Shown here piece after piece: positions 54,346-63,999 of a stretch of DNA of 64,000 nucleotides. The DNA comes from Tenacibaculum maritimum NCIMB 2154. Its GTDB lineage: Bacteria; Bacteroidota; Bacteroidia; Flavobacteriales; Flavobacteriaceae. The notes beneath the pieces are model-generated. The model did not search any database. It saw nothing but the letters and a program-made list of their open reading frames with translations, and was not told where the DNA came from. The stretch spans positions 3,147,001 through 3,211,000 of the forward strand of contig NZ_LT634361.1 of NCBI RefSeq assembly GCF_900119795.1, in the 5' to 3' direction. Every line of letters starts with the position of its first letter. Within the stretch, counting starts at the first letter, position 1. Made by a program: the position numbers and the translations under genes.

Positions 54346-55314
54346 ATGTCTAGAATTTTAACAGGAGTACAAAGTACAGGAACCCCTCATTTAGGAAATT
54401 TATTAGGAGCTATTTTGCCTGCTATAGAAATGGCTAATAACCCTGAAAATGAATCATTTTTATTTATTGCTGATATGCATTCTTTAACTCAAATTAAAGA
54501 TGGTCAGCAGCTACGCGAAAATACATACAGCACAGCAGCCACATGGCTAGCTTGCGGCATAGATATCTCTAAAACAGTTTTTTACAGACAAAGTGACATC
54601 CCAGAGGTTACTGAACTAACTTGGTACCTGAGCTGTTACTTTCCTTACCAACGTTTAACGCTTGCGCATAGTTTTAAAGATAAAGCAGATAGGCTTTCTG
54701 ATGTAAATGCTGGGTTATTTACCTACCCTATGCTAATGGCTGCTGATATTTTATTATACGATGCTGAAATAATTCCCGTAGGAAAAGACCAATTGCAACA
54801 TATAGAAATGACAAGAGATGTTGCCTCTAGATTTAATAATATTGTAGGAGACACTTTGATGTTACCTGAGTCTAAAATTAGAGAAAACACCAAACTAGTA
54901 CCTGGTACTGACGGAGAAAAAATGAGTAAATCACGCAATAACTATATCAACATATTTCTACCTGACAAAAAATTACGTAAGCAAATTATGAGTATCAAAA
55001 CAGATAGCTTACCTCTAGAAGCTCCTAAGAATCCAGACGCAGATAATGTTTTTGCCATTTATAAACTACTTGCTTCAGAATCTCAGATTAAAGAAATGAG
55101 ATCAAATTATGAAGGAGGCAATTATGGATATGGACACGCTAAACAAGCGCTATATGAACTTATTATAGAAAAATTTGCTACTGTACGAGAAAAATACAAC
55201 CACTATATGGAAAATCGTCACGAAATTGATGAAGCATTAGCCATTGGTGCAGAAAAAGCAAAAAAAGTAGCTCAAGAGGTATTGATTAGAGTACGTGAAA
55301 AAGTAGGTTACTAA
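54346..55314 (+). CDS. trpS: Tryptophan--tRNA ligase
   Basis: 322 aa, class Ic synthetase. HIGH-like motif in TGTPHLGNLLG (residues ~10-20), KMSKS motif in EKMSKSRNN, and tryptophan/adenylate pocket residues (YPMLMAADILLYDAEIIPVGKDQLQHIE). Full length; begins at the first ATG downstream of an AT-rich leader. Monocistronic: a hairpin follows. Confidence 0.97.
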   Translation: MSRILTGVQSTGTPHLGNLLGAILPAIEMANNPENESFLFIADMHSLTQIKDGQQLRENTYSTAATWLACGIDISKTVFYRQSDIPEVTELTWYLSCYFPYQRLTLAHSFKDKADRLSDVNAGLFTYPMLMAADILLYDAEIIPVGKDQLQHIEMTRDVASRFNNIVGDTLMLPESKIRENTKLVPGTDGEKMSKSRNNYINIFLPDKKLRKQIMSIKTDSLPLEAPKNPDADNVFAIYKLLASESQIKEMRSNYEGGNYGYGHAKQALYELIIEKFATVREKYNHYMENRHEIDEALAIGAEKAKKVAQEVLIRVREKVGY

Positions 55315-55339
55315 TAAATACGATACTTTGTAAAAGCAG

Positions 55340-55369
55340 GAAAGTTTTCTTACAAGTAAGAAAACTTTC
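55340..55369 (+). terminator. Hairpin after trpS
   Basis: GAAAGTTTTCTTA pairs perfectly with TAAGAAAACTTTC around a 4-nt loop (13-bp stem). The following T content is low (ATTGCTTTG), so termination strength is uncertain. Confidence 0.55.
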
Positions 55370-55590
55370 ATTGCTTTGATTAAAAGGTATTCCCCAAAAC
55401 CTTCTTATTTAATCTTATTTACCGGGCAAATATATAAAGGATCTCTGTATCAACCTTTGCAAAAAGTACAAAACAGATAAATATTTTTTGCATTTTTCAC
55501 TAAACAACATATAAATATTCATATGTTTGTTTTTGTTTACCATACGTTTTACCCCTAAAAACTAGCTCAATATACAGAAGCATTCAGATC

Positions 55591-56586
55591 ATGAAAAAAA
55601 AATTATTTCATTACATAAAAAACAAAATCCCCGACAACAATTCTTTTATTGATGTTGTTTCAGACGTATTAGGTTTAAGTTACGATGCCTCTTATAGAAG
55701 AATAAATGGAAAAACTACACTTTCTTTTGAAGAAGGGTTTAAATTAATTAAGCATTTCAATATTCCTTTAAACGATATTTACAACGCTCAAGATAGTAAT
55801 AAAATTAATATTAATAAAAAAGTAAACCGAGAGGATACTCCTGGGTTACATGAATATTTTAATGAAGTATCTTCTATCATGAATCAATTTAGAAGACTAA
55901 AAAATTCTAAATACACTTACGCCTCTAAAGATTTTCCTATATACCATAGTTTAGAAACAAACTTATTAAGAAAATTTAAAATTTATATATATTCCCATTT
56001 TTTATCTAAAAATAAAACGGGAGTTCAAAAAACGAAATTTGAAAAGTTTGTTACCCCAAAAGTATTAGATGATGTAGCTCAAAAAGTTACCGATGTTTTT
56101 AAAAGAATAAAAAGTGATGAAATCTGGAATGAAAACATCATAAACACCACTCTTTTTCAAATTAAACATTTATTAGAACTCAACCTAATAAGCCCTAAAT
56201 CAGCTTTATCCATTTGCGATGATTTAACTAAAAATATACAGATCATAGAAAAAAGGGCCATTAACGGTCATATAGAAGAAACAAAAGTTGATTTTAATTT
56301 ATATTATAACAAAATGATTAATTTAAATAACTCAATTTTAATAACTTCTGATAGCGATAATAAATTTATCATCCCTTATACTCCTTTATCTTTCTTTTCT
56401 ATTGACGATAAGAACACAACTCGCGAAATAGAAAGCTATTACGAAAAACAGTTACTATATTCTAAAAAAATATCTGGTAATGCTGGAATGGAAAGAGAAC
56501 TGTTCTTCTCTATTTTATACGGAAAAATAAACTTAATGAAAAAACAAATTAGAATTAAGGAGTCAACAGAAGAATTGCTTTTATAA
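55591..56586 (+). CDS. Helix-turn-helix-like regulatory protein
   Basis: 331 aa. Residues ~15-65 (VVSDVLGLSYDASYRRINGKTTLSFEEGFKLIKHF) have the pattern of the HTH seen in a Bacteroidota group of regulators (a 'sequence-specific, YRRI' core). The remaining 260 residues are helical with no recognised domain. No partner gene. The long leader (55315-55590) has no clear promoter. Confidence 0.65.
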   Translation: MKKKLFHYIKNKIPDNNSFIDVVSDVLGLSYDASYRRINGKTTLSFEEGFKLIKHFNIPLNDIYNAQDSNKININKKVNREDTPGLHEYFNEVSSIMNQFRRLKNSKYTYASKDFPIYHSLETNLLRKFKIYIYSHFLSKNKTGVQKTKFEKFVTPKVLDDVAQKVTDVFKRIKSDEIWNENIINTTLFQIKHLLELNLISPKSALSICDDLTKNIQIIEKRAINGHIEETKVDFNLYYNKMINLNNSILITSDSDNKFIIPYTPLSFFSIDDKNTTREIESYYEKQLLYSKKISGNAGMERELFFSILYGKINLMKKQIRIKESTEELLL

Positions 56587-56623
56587 GCGAATTTTCTCAT
56601 GGAACTCACCTTTACTTTAAAAT

Positions 56624-56660
56624 AAAAATCCTGAATAAATTAATTTATTCAGGATTTTTA
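56624..56660. terminator. Bidirectional terminator between the HTH gene and mscL
   Basis: A palindrome centred at 56642: AAAAATCCTGAATAAAT pairs with its complement, with T runs on both strands. Confidence 0.85.
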
Positions 56661-56688
56661 TTTTAGCATCATACTATAATAGCAAATG

Positions 56689-57099
56689 CTATTTCTTTGC
56701 TAATAAATCTCTTATCTCTATTAACAACTCTTCTTGAGATGGCCCTTTTGGAGCAGGAGCAGGCTCCTCTTCCTTCTTTCTCATCTTGTTATAAGATTTA
56801 ATAATGATAAACATCACAAAACCTACAATAATCAAGTTAATTATTGAATCAACCCATGCTCCATACATAATTGCATTTTCTGCTTGAGTTACTTTTCCTG
56901 TAGCATCTTTAACTGCTTCCGAAAGAACTATTTTCTTATCTGCAAAACTTACTCCTCCTGTAAACATTCCTACAAAAGGCATTACAATATTACTTACAAA
57001 GCCTTTTACAACACCTCCAATTGCCCCAGCCATAATTACAGCTACAGCAAACTCGATAACGTTTCCTCCTGTAATAAATTCTTTAAACTCTTTTAACAT
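56689..57099 (-). CDS. mscL: Large-conductance mechanosensitive channel MscL
   Basis: 136 aa, normal length. Pore helix start LKEFKEFITGGNVIEFAVAVIMAGAIGGVV, second membrane helix near IINLIIVGFVMFIIIK, and a C-terminal charged helix with a Pro/Ala-rich linker (EEEPAPAPKGPS). It protects against hypo-osmotic shock. Monocistronic, 46 bp downstream of alr. Confidence 0.97.
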   Translation of the reverse strand: MLKEFKEFITGGNVIEFAVAVIMAGAIGGVVKGFVSNIVMPFVGMFTGGVSFADKKIVLSEAVKDATGKVTQAENAIMYGAWVDSIINLIIVGFVMFIIIKSYNKMRKKEEEPAPAPKGPSQEELLIEIRDLLAKK

Positions 57100-57145
57100 G
57101 ATTCTTTGTTTTTAATAATTAATCAGGGCGTAATTTAAGTAATTT

Positions 57146-58261
57146 CTAATTCTTTACAAATCTTTTTACACGTTGAGATATCGCTGTAAGCACTTCATAT
57201 GGTATTGTTTCACAAGCAACTGCTATTTCATGTATCCTTTTTTGACTATCAAAAACAATCACCTGATCACCTTCCTTACAATCAATTTTTGTAACATCTA
57301 CCATAATCATATCCATACAAACATTACCTATAATAGGCGCTTTTTGATTATGAATAACAACATGACCTTTTCCTGCCCCTAAACTTCTTGGAATTCCATC
57401 AGCATGGCCAATTGGAACCGTTGCAGTCCTAGTTTCTTTTTTCGCTACAAAAACCCTATTATAACCTACTGTTTCCCCTGGCATTATTGAATGAATTTGG
57501 GAAATAATAGAAGTAAGCCTATGCGTGTTTTTTAGTTGAGTAGTTTCCGAAACATCATTCGCAAAACCATACAATCCAATTCCTAAACGAACCATATCAA
57601 ATTGAGCTTTAGCATAATTCACAATTCCTGAGGTATTTAGAACATGAATCATTGGCTCATATTCTAAGTATTTATAAACTTGTTGAGCTATATATGCAAA
57701 AGTATTAATTTGATTTACTGTGAATTCCTGCTCTTCAACATCTTCACTAGCTGCTAAATGAGAAAAGATAGATGCTACCCTAATATTGTTTGAGTTTTTC
57801 AAATTTGCCAGAACAATAGGAATATCTGTATGTAAAAAACCAAGCCTATTCAACCCTGTATTAAATTTGATATGTATAGGATAATTCATTGTTACTTTTT
57901 CATCCAACAAAGCTAAAAAAGATTTCAACACTCTAAAGCTATATAAACTAGGCTCTAAATTATATGCTATAATTGCTTCAAAGTTATGTACTTGAGGATG
58001 CAACACCAAAATAGGTTTACTTATACCTCCTTCTCTCAATCCAATTCCTTCATTAGCATATGCTACTGCAAAATAATCAACGTCATCTTCCACTAATTTT
58101 GCTACTTCTATCGCTTCACTTCCATAACCAAAAGCTTTAACCACTACTAATATTTTAGTTGTTGGCGCTAACTTTTGCTTGAAATAATTAAGATTGTGTT
58201 TAATTGCTTTTCCATCAATTTCTAACACCGTAACATGATTATTATTTGTTTTCATTTCCAT
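57146..58261 (-). CDS. alr: Alanine racemase
   Basis: 371 aa. PLP lysine Lys42 in [10 protein letters not shown], catalytic-Tyr region [15 protein letters not shown], and the [11 protein letters not shown] substrate-binding motif. It makes D-alanine for peptidoglycan. Starts at ATG 58261, or the in-frame ATG two codons later. It overlaps the end of tdk by 20 bp, so the two are probably cotranscribed. Confidence 0.96.
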   Translation of the reverse strand: MEMKTNNNHVTVLEIDGKAIKHNLNYFKQKLAPTTKILVVVKAFGYGSEAIEVAKLVEDDVDYFAVAYANEGIGLREGGISKPILVLHPQVHNFEAIIAYNLEPSLYSFRVLKSFLALLDEKVTMNYPIHIKFNTGLNRLGFLHTDIPIVLANLKNSNNIRVASIFSHLAASEDVEEQEFTVNQINTFAYIAQQVYKYLEYEPMIHVLNTSGIVNYAKAQFDMVRLGIGLYGFANDVSETTQLKNTHRLTSIISQIHSIMPGETVGYNRVFVAKKETRTATVPIGHADGIPRSLGAGKGHVVIHNQKAPIIGNVCMDMIMVDVTKIDCKEGDQVIVFDSQKRIHEIAVACETIPYEVLTAISQRVKRFVKN

Positions 58262-58874
58262 TTTTTTCTACAATCTTGATGTGCTCCTCTTCCTTATGCG
58301 CTCTAAGCGCTTTGTAATAAGCAGCTCTACTCAACGGTTCATATTCTTGCGTTTCTCCCAATAATACTAAATCGTCACTTTGAGCTTTTCGAAAACTATA
58401 ATGAGCTAAATTACCTGTACGTGTACACACTGCATGTACTTTGGTTACGTATTCTGCTGTAGCCATGAGCGCTGGCATTGGTCCAAAAGGATTTCCTTTA
58501 AAATCCATATCTAACCCTGCTACAATAACCCTTACGCCCCTGTTTGCCAAATCATTACAAACAGCCACAATTTCTTCATCAAAGAATTGTGCTTCATCAA
58601 TACCTACTACATCTACATTATTTGCGAGTAATCGAATATTAGAAGATGCAGGCACAGGTGTTGAGCGAATCCTATTTTCATTATGAGAAACTACCTCTTC
58701 ATCATCATAACGAGTATCTACCGCTGGTTTAAAAATTTCTACGCGTTGTTTTGCAAATTGAGCACGCTTAAGTCTTCTGATTAACTCCTCTGTTTTCCCA
58801 GAAAACATTGAGCCGCAAATTACTTCTATCCACCCAAATTGTTCTGTATGATTTACTGTATTTTCAAGAAACAT
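58242..58874 (-). CDS. tdk: Thymidine kinase
   Basis: 210 aa, type II Tdk. Walker A GSMFSGKT (residues ~21-28), IDEAQFF, AGLDMDF, and [10 protein letters not shown]. The usual zinc-site second pair CxxC is only CTRTG here and the last CxxC is absent (LSRAAYYKA), so zinc ligation seems reduced, a trait I recall in other Bacteroidota Tdk. Salvages thymidine. First gene before alr. Confidence 0.93.
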   Translation of the reverse strand: MFLENTVNHTEQFGWIEVICGSMFSGKTEELIRRLKRAQFAKQRVEIFKPAVDTRYDDEEVVSHNENRIRSTPVPASSNIRLLANNVDVVGIDEAQFFDEEIVAVCNDLANRGVRVIVAGLDMDFKGNPFGPMPALMATAEYVTKVHAVCTRTGNLAHYSFRKAQSDDLVLLGETQEYEPLSRAAYYKALRAHKEEEHIKIVEKNGNENK

Positions 58875-58974
58875 TTTGTAATTTTAAGGCTTGATTTTTT
58901 TATTTTTGTCGATAATTTATCGTTGACAAATTTATCAAATTTTAATATCAAATTTTAAATAGAACTCACAACTT

Positions 58975-59748
58975 ATGCACAAAAAATTAGCCGCTGATTT
59001 AACTAGTTTAGCACACAGTATTCTGCAAATGAAAAATAAAGAAGATGTGTTAATTTTAAAAGAGAAAGCTTACTTAGTTTATGAAAAGCTATCTGTTTTA
59101 GCTTACGTTGAAGAATATATAAACACAACACCTAATGCGATATATACAAAAGAAGAGCTTCTTACCAAAATAGCAAAAGCTTCTGAAATTCAAGAAAACA
59201 AAAAAAATATTGAGCTACAAAACCCTATAACTTCTTCTGAACAGCAAGAAGTAAACACCGCTAAAAAGGAAATCCTTTCAGAAAAACCAACAGTTAATAC
59301 AATAGCTTCTAAGGAGCATCAAGAAATTATAGAACAGCCTTTCGATGAACTACAAAAAATGTTATTTTCTGACGATGAAGTTAAAAACGATGCAAAAGAC
59401 ATAGGCTTCTCAAAAGTACCTCCAACTCTAGAAGAAGAATTAAAAGACACAATCTCTGTAGATGCAGTAGTTGATTTATTCGAAAAAGCGACTCCTAAAA
59501 AATCATTAAATGACCAGTTACAAAGTACCATTCAAATAGGTTTGAACGATCGGATTGCTTTTGTAAAGCACTTATTTGACGGAAATCAAAGCGATTTTAA
59601 CCGTGTAATTTCTCAATTAAACACTTTTAAAACAGAGAAAGAAGCTAAAAAATTTATTAATAAGATGGTAAAACCAGATTATAATTGGAGCGAGAAAGAA
59701 GAGTATGAAACTCGCTTAATAGAAATTATAGAACGTAGATTTATATAA
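58975..59748 (+). CDS. Conserved hypothetical protein, Bacteroidota type
   Basis: 257 aa, not recognised by domain. N-terminal helical segment (LTSLAHSILQMKNKEDVLILKEKAYLVYEKLSVLAYVEEY), a disordered charged middle (~70-150), and a conserved C-terminal block with KSLNDQLQSTIQIGLNDRIAFVKHLFDGNQSDFNRVISQLNTF and WSEKEEYETRLIEIIERRF. Flavobacteria commonly carry such a protein beside tdk. No signal peptide or membrane segment, so cytoplasmic. A TATTTTTG box lies at 58901. Confidence 0.75.
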   Translation: MHKKLAADLTSLAHSILQMKNKEDVLILKEKAYLVYEKLSVLAYVEEYINTTPNAIYTKEELLTKIAKASEIQENKKNIELQNPITSSEQQEVNTAKKEILSEKPTVNTIASKEHQEIIEQPFDELQKMLFSDDEVKNDAKDIGFSKVPPTLEEELKDTISVDAVVDLFEKATPKKSLNDQLQSTIQIGLNDRIAFVKHLFDGNQSDFNRVISQLNTFKTEKEAKKFINKMVKPDYNWSEKEEYETRLIEIIERRFI

Positions 59749-59757
59749 AATCGTTGT

Positions 59758-60750
59758 ATGAATTCTAAACCAATTTTAATTCACACTCATTTTCATAAAC
59801 GAAGAACAGGAGTTACTAGAAGTATTGAAAATGTATTGCCTTTTTTTCACAATAACTACCAAACATATATATACGGATATAATGTTGCGGGAGAAAAAAT
59901 TTCATTTTCAAAATTAATATCTCTTTTATTTTCAAATAAAGAGGTGGTCGTTCATTGTCATAGAAATAATGAGATTTTAAGGCTTTTATTATTCAGAATG
60001 CTAGGTGCTCGATTTAAGTTAATTGCAACTAGACATGCCGAAACAAGACCTTCCAAGCTTACAAAATTCTTATTAAGAAAATCTGATAAAATTATCACAT
60101 TAACTAAGAGCATGAGCTCTTCTTTAGGATTGAAAAACACTTATATAGCCCATGGAATTAATACAAGTATTTTTAAGCCTAACCCTAAAAAAGAAGTAAA
60201 AGGAATACTCCAATCCAACATCATTCTTTGTGCCGGAAGGGTAAGAAAAGCAAAAGGACAAACAACTTTATTAAAAGCAACCATTCCTATTTTAAAGGAA
60301 CAACTAAGTTGGGCATTGGTTATTGTTGGTAAAGTGGACAAACCCTCTTTTTTAGAAGAGTTAAAAGATCTTGTTCAAAAAAATAATGTTCAAAAACAAG
60401 TATATTTCATCAAAGAAACCACTGATATCATATCTTACTATCAAGCTTCAAAAATAGTTGTTACACCTTCTTTTTCCGAAGGTTTTTCTTTGGTTTGCGC
60501 CGAAGCCATGGCTTGTGGTTGTAACACAATCGCTACGAAAAATGTTGGAGTGCACTCTAATTTAATAACGAATCGAAAGAACGGATACTTATTCAAGGCT
60601 GGAGACGTGAATTCTTTGAATAAGTTACTTTTAAATAATATCACTGGTAAAACTCCCTTATTAGGAAAAGAAGCTAGAAAAGAAATCATCAATGAATGGA
60701 GTGCTCAAAAAGAGGCTAAAAAATTAATGGAGCAATATAACTTCTTTTAA
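59758..60750 (+). CDS. GT4 glycosyltransferase
   Basis: 330 aa. N-terminal part binds the acceptor (HTHFHKRRTGVTRSIENVLPFF), and the C-terminal donor site has CAGRVRKAKGQTTLLKA and the E-x7-E motif FSEGFSLVCAEAMACG. Cytoplasmic or membrane-associated GT-B enzyme; the sugar donor is unknown. Ten bp after the hypothetical gene and 8 bp before the DUF3089 lipoprotein gene, so in a likely operon with both. Confidence 0.88.
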   Translation: MNSKPILIHTHFHKRRTGVTRSIENVLPFFHNNYQTYIYGYNVAGEKISFSKLISLLFSNKEVVVHCHRNNEILRLLLFRMLGARFKLIATRHAETRPSKLTKFLLRKSDKIITLTKSMSSSLGLKNTYIAHGINTSIFKPNPKKEVKGILQSNIILCAGRVRKAKGQTTLLKATIPILKEQLSWALVIVGKVDKPSFLEELKDLVQKNNVQKQVYFIKETTDIISYYQASKIVVTPSFSEGFSLVCAEAMACGCNTIATKNVGVHSNLITNRKNGYLFKAGDVNSLNKLLLNNITGKTPLLGKEARKEIINEWSAQKEAKKLMEQYNFF

Positions 60751-60758
60751 ACAATAAA

Positions 60759-61796
60759 ATGATAGCAATAACTAATAAATATATAAGAATAGTTCTTTTA
60801 TATACTATTCCTTTTATTTTCTTCAATTGTAGAAGTACATATCAAACACAGCCTTTTAATACTAGTCATATCCCTACTCGTCCTAATTATGAAAATGAAA
60901 GTACTTGGGCCGTTTTGCCTAATAAATATAACGCAGAGCTAAAAAAATTCTCTCCCAAGGATAGAAAACTTTTAAAAGCAGATGTCTTTTATATTTACCC
61001 TACCTTATTAACCGATAAAAAAGACAAACGCTGGAATATTTCTACTTCAGATCCTATCCAACATAAGAAAATCCTAAACCGTGCTGTAAAATATCAGGCT
61101 TCTGCTTTTGCTACATCTGGGCAGATTTACGTTCCAATTTATCGCCAAGCTCATGTTCGTTCATACGAATTATACGATGAAGGCGGTCGAGAAGCTTTTG
61201 AAATTGCTTACTCTGATATTAAAAAAGCTTTTGAAACCTATCTAAAAAAATACAATGCAGGAAGACCTATAATTATCGCTAGTCATAGCCAAGGAACTAC
61301 ACATTCAAAATGTTTATTAAAAGATTTTTTCGACAAAAAACCGTTACAAAAACAATTAATAGCAGCTTATTTAGTAGGAATGGGCATACAGCCCAATGAA
61401 TATGAAACTATACTTCCTATGAAAACTCCATCAGAAACAGGTGGTTTTGTATCTTGGAACACTTACAAAAAAGGATACTACCCAAAAAGCAATGATAATT
61501 GGTATAAAGGTAGTGTTACTACTAACCCTATTACTTGGGACCACTCAAAAACTACTAAATTATCTCAACACAAAGGATTTTTATATACGAACGATAAAAT
61601 ATACGCAGAATCTCTTAAGATAGAGGTTACGGATGGCTTGATATGGTCTACAACCCCAAAATTTCCACTTCGACTCTTCATGTCTTTCCTAAAAAACTAC
61701 CATACAGGAGATATCAACTTATTTTGGCAGGATATTCGAGAAAATGCCATGTTAAGAACTAAAGCTTATTTAGAAAAGAATATAGATGATAACTAA
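60759..61796 (+). CDS. DUF3089 alpha/beta hydrolase lipoprotein
   Basis: 345 aa. Lipobox FFNC (Cys24), then an alpha/beta hydrolase with the nucleophile elbow SHSQGT (serine in G/S-x-S-x-G), as in DUF3089. Candidate acid and histidine residues occur later (DHSK, HTGDIN). Substrate unknown. Located 8 bp after the GT4 gene; overlaps the convergent ArsC/Spx-like gene by 4 bp. Confidence 0.8.
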   Translation: MIAITNKYIRIVLLYTIPFIFFNCRSTYQTQPFNTSHIPTRPNYENESTWAVLPNKYNAELKKFSPKDRKLLKADVFYIYPTLLTDKKDKRWNISTSDPIQHKKILNRAVKYQASAFATSGQIYVPIYRQAHVRSYELYDEGGREAFEIAYSDIKKAFETYLKKYNAGRPIIIASHSQGTTHSKCLLKDFFDKKPLQKQLIAAYLVGMGIQPNEYETILPMKTPSETGGFVSWNTYKKGYYPKSNDNWYKGSVTTNPITWDHSKTTKLSQHKGFLYTNDKIYAESLKIEVTDGLIWSTTPKFPLRLFMSFLKNYHTGDINLFWQDIRENAMLRTKAYLEKNIDDN

Positions 61797-62140
61797 GATA
61801 TTTTCTCTTTCAATCTTTCAACCTCTTTCTTACTATTACCTATAAAAATCTCATCATCTATAATAAAAACAGGACGTTTTAAAAAAGTATATTCTTCTAA
61901 AAGATACTGTCTATAATCATCTTCCGATAACTCTTGATCTTTTAGGTTCATTGATTTATAAAGTCTAGCTCTTTTATTAAATAACGCCTCATAACTTTTC
62001 GAAAAAGTGTACATTTCCTCTAATTGAGAAATGGTAATAGGATTTGTCTTTATCTCTTGTTTTTCAAATCCTTCTATATTTAATTCTTTTAAAATTCGCC
62101 TACAAGTATCACACGTTTGTAAAAAATAAACTTTCTTCAT
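61793..62140 (-). CDS. ArsC/Spx-family protein
   Basis: 115 aa. Thioredoxin-like ArsC family with Cys10-x-x-Cys13 in QTCDTCRRIL, then KQEIKTNPITISQLEEM and KRPVFIIDDEIFIGNSKKEV. Spx-like proteins act as redox regulators or reductases; which applies here is unknown. Single gene, convergent with DUF3089, divergent from DinB. Confidence 0.85.
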   Translation of the reverse strand: MKKVYFLQTCDTCRRILKELNIEGFEKQEIKTNPITISQLEEMYTFSKSYEALFNKRARLYKSMNLKDQELSEDDYRQYLLEEYTFLKRPVFIIDDEIFIGNSKKEVERLKEKIS

Positions 62141-62186
62141 TTTTATATAAATGTTTTAATAATATCTTTGGGCTAAAATAAAGAAA

Positions 62187-62642
62187 ATGAACACACAATT
62201 TGAAGTTTTAAAAAAATCACGTGAAATTGTTTTAAGCAAAATAGATAATTTATCATTAGAGCAACTTCATAAAACACCAGAAGGGTTTAAAAACAATATC
62301 GCATGGAACCTTGCTCATTTAGTAGTTACTCAACAACTATTACATTACAAACTATCTGGGTTAAATTGCCTAGTTCCTGATGAGTTGATTGAGAAGTACA
62401 GAAAAGGAACTGCTCCTTCAGAGACTTTTACTCAAGAAGAACTCAACGAGGTAAAAGAATTATTCTTAGGACTACCACAAACTCTAGAAGAAGATTATAA
62501 TGCAGCTATATTTAAAAACTATCTTGGCTATACAACAAGTATGGATTTTAACCTAACGTCTATTGAAGACGCAATTGAATTCAACAATTTACATGAAGGA
62601 ATTCATCTTGGAATTATAATGGCTTTGATAAAATTGGTCTAG
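62187..62642 (+). CDS. DinB-family protein
   Basis: 151 aa, DinB-like four-helix bundle (LEVLKKSREIVLSKIDNLSLEQL; AWNLAHLVVTQQLLHYKLSG; LHEGIHLGIIMALIKL). The metal histidines of DinB (for example His in NLAHL and HEGIHLG) are partly present. Members are thiol-dependent transferases or bind metal; role unknown. A TATCTTTG box (62163-62170) lies 16 bp upstream of the ATG. Confidence 0.85.
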   Translation: MNTQFEVLKKSREIVLSKIDNLSLEQLHKTPEGFKNNIAWNLAHLVVTQQLLHYKLSGLNCLVPDELIEKYRKGTAPSETFTQEELNEVKELFLGLPQTLEEDYNAAIFKNYLGYTTSMDFNLTSIEDAIEFNNLHEGIHLGIIMALIKLV

Positions 62643-62660
62643 CGCTGTAAATTAACAAAT

Positions 62661-62668
62661 AAAGGAGG
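62661..62668 (+). promoter_or_regulatory. metB: Strong Shine-Dalgarno before metB
   Basis: AAAGGAGG, with only 3 nt to the ATG at 62672. Such sites are rare in Bacteroidota, where most starts lack a Shine-Dalgarno. The close spacing may make it less effective than the sequence suggests. Confidence 0.5.
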
Positions 62669-62671
62669 AAT

Positions 62672-63820
62672 ATGAAGTTTAATACAAAGACCATACATGG
62701 AGGTCAAATACATGAACCTAGCACTGGTGCTATAATGCCTCCTATATTTCAAACGTCAACATACGCCAAATCTGATCCTGAAAAGCATCAACAATACCAA
62801 TACTCTCGGGCTTCGAATCCTACAAGAACGGCTTTAGAAAACGCTTTTGCTGCTATAGAAAATGGAACTCACGGGTTTGCTTTTTCATCTGGTTTATCAG
62901 CTATTGATGCTGTCTTGCGTTTGCTAAAACCAGGAGATGAAGTAATTACTGGGGATGATTTATATGGTGGAACTTATAGAATTTTCACCAAGATATTTCA
63001 AAAATATGGAGTCCGTTTTAAATTTGTAGATACTAGCTGTCCTAAAAATGTTTCAAGTGAAATATCTGACGCTACAAAATTAATTTGGCTAGAAACTCCT
63101 ACAAATCCATTAATGAAAATTGCTGATATCTCAGCTATTGTTAAATCTGTAAAAGCTATAAACCAAGACATTCTAGTTGCCGTTGACAATACCTTTGCTA
63201 CTCCTTATTTACAAAGACCTTTAGATTTGGGAGCTGATATCGTTATGCATTCTGCTACAAAATATTTAGCAGGTCATTCCGATTTAATCATGGGAGCTTT
63301 GGTTGTTAAAAACAATGAATTAGCTAAAGAATTACATTTTATGCAATTTGCTGCAGGCGCAATTGCTGGTCCAATGGATGCTTTTTTAGCCCTTCGAGGA
63401 ATAAAAACATTACATATTCGTATGCAGCGCCATTGCGAAAACGGAAAAGCCGTAGCTGATTTTTTGATACAACATCCTAAAGTTAACAAAGTATATTATC
63501 CTGGTTTAAAAGAGCATCCCAGTTTTGAAATTGCCAAAAAACAAATGAACGGCTATGGCGGAATGGTTTCCTTTGAATTAAAGGACAATAGCAAAGAAGC
63601 TACATTTACCTTTTTAAAAAACACTAAAATTTTCACCTTGGCTGAATCTTTAGGCGGTGTAGAAAGTTTAGTAAACCATCCAGCAACAATGGCGCATGCT
63701 TCGATTCCTAAATCAGAACGCTTAAAAATAGGAATTACAAATTCCTTAATAAGATTAAGCGTAGGCATTGAAGATATTGAAGATTTGTTAAGCGATCTTA
63801 ATCAAGCTTTAGCCAATTAG
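62672..63820 (+). CDS. metB: Cystathionine gamma-synthase / gamma-lyase family enzyme
   Basis: 382 aa, PLP enzyme of the Cys/Met metabolism family. PLP-binding block SATKYLAGHSDLIMGALVV holds the Schiff-base lysine; YSRASNPTRTALENAFAAIENG and ESLGGVESLVNHPATMAHAS are also conserved. It likely makes cystathionine from an O-activated homoserine and cysteine; gamma-lyase or O-acetylhomoserine sulfhydrylase activity cannot be excluded. metX is not in the window. Preceded by a strong Shine-Dalgarno and followed by a terminator. Confidence 0.88.
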   Translation: MKFNTKTIHGGQIHEPSTGAIMPPIFQTSTYAKSDPEKHQQYQYSRASNPTRTALENAFAAIENGTHGFAFSSGLSAIDAVLRLLKPGDEVITGDDLYGGTYRIFTKIFQKYGVRFKFVDTSCPKNVSSEISDATKLIWLETPTNPLMKIADISAIVKSVKAINQDILVAVDNTFATPYLQRPLDLGADIVMHSATKYLAGHSDLIMGALVVKNNELAKELHFMQFAAGAIAGPMDAFLALRGIKTLHIRMQRHCENGKAVADFLIQHPKVNKVYYPGLKEHPSFEIAKKQMNGYGGMVSFELKDNSKEATFTFLKNTKIFTLAESLGGVESLVNHPATMAHASIPKSERLKIGITNSLIRLSVGIEDIEDLLSDLNQALAN

Positions 63821-63831
63821 ACTTGCGATAT

Positions 63832-63870
63832 AACATGGTTAAAAGCAAGCTCTTAACCATGTTAATTTTT
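63832..63870 (+). terminator. Terminator after metB
   Basis: AACATGGTTA (63832-63841) pairs with TAACCATGTT (63854-63863), then AATTTTT. The right arm also contains the stop codon of the convergent gene at 63862-63864. Confidence 0.85.
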
Positions 63871-63999
63871 ACATAAATCCTTTAAATAATCTGATAAGTT
63901 TAGCTGAAAAAGAGTTCCTGACAACAAATCCTCTATTAATTCTAACTCATTCAAACTTACCGCCATGCTAACTTTTCCAGATGGTGTTTTTAGCAAAAT
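63862..63999 (-). CDS. C-terminal end of an unrecognised protein (cut by window edge)
   Basis: Open frame of 45 codons plus TAA on the minus strand that runs out of the right edge. The visible tail is helical and Leu-rich (SLNELELIEDLLSG, LSDYLKDLCKN). I do not recognise the family. It is convergent with metB. Confidence 0.6.
   Translation of the reverse strand: MLLKTPSGKVSMAVSLNELELIEDLLSGTLFQLNLSDYLKDLCKN

Noticed and set aside
62643..62671. SAM or other methionine riboswitch before metB
   Set aside because: Only 29 bases separate the genes, too short for any known aptamer.
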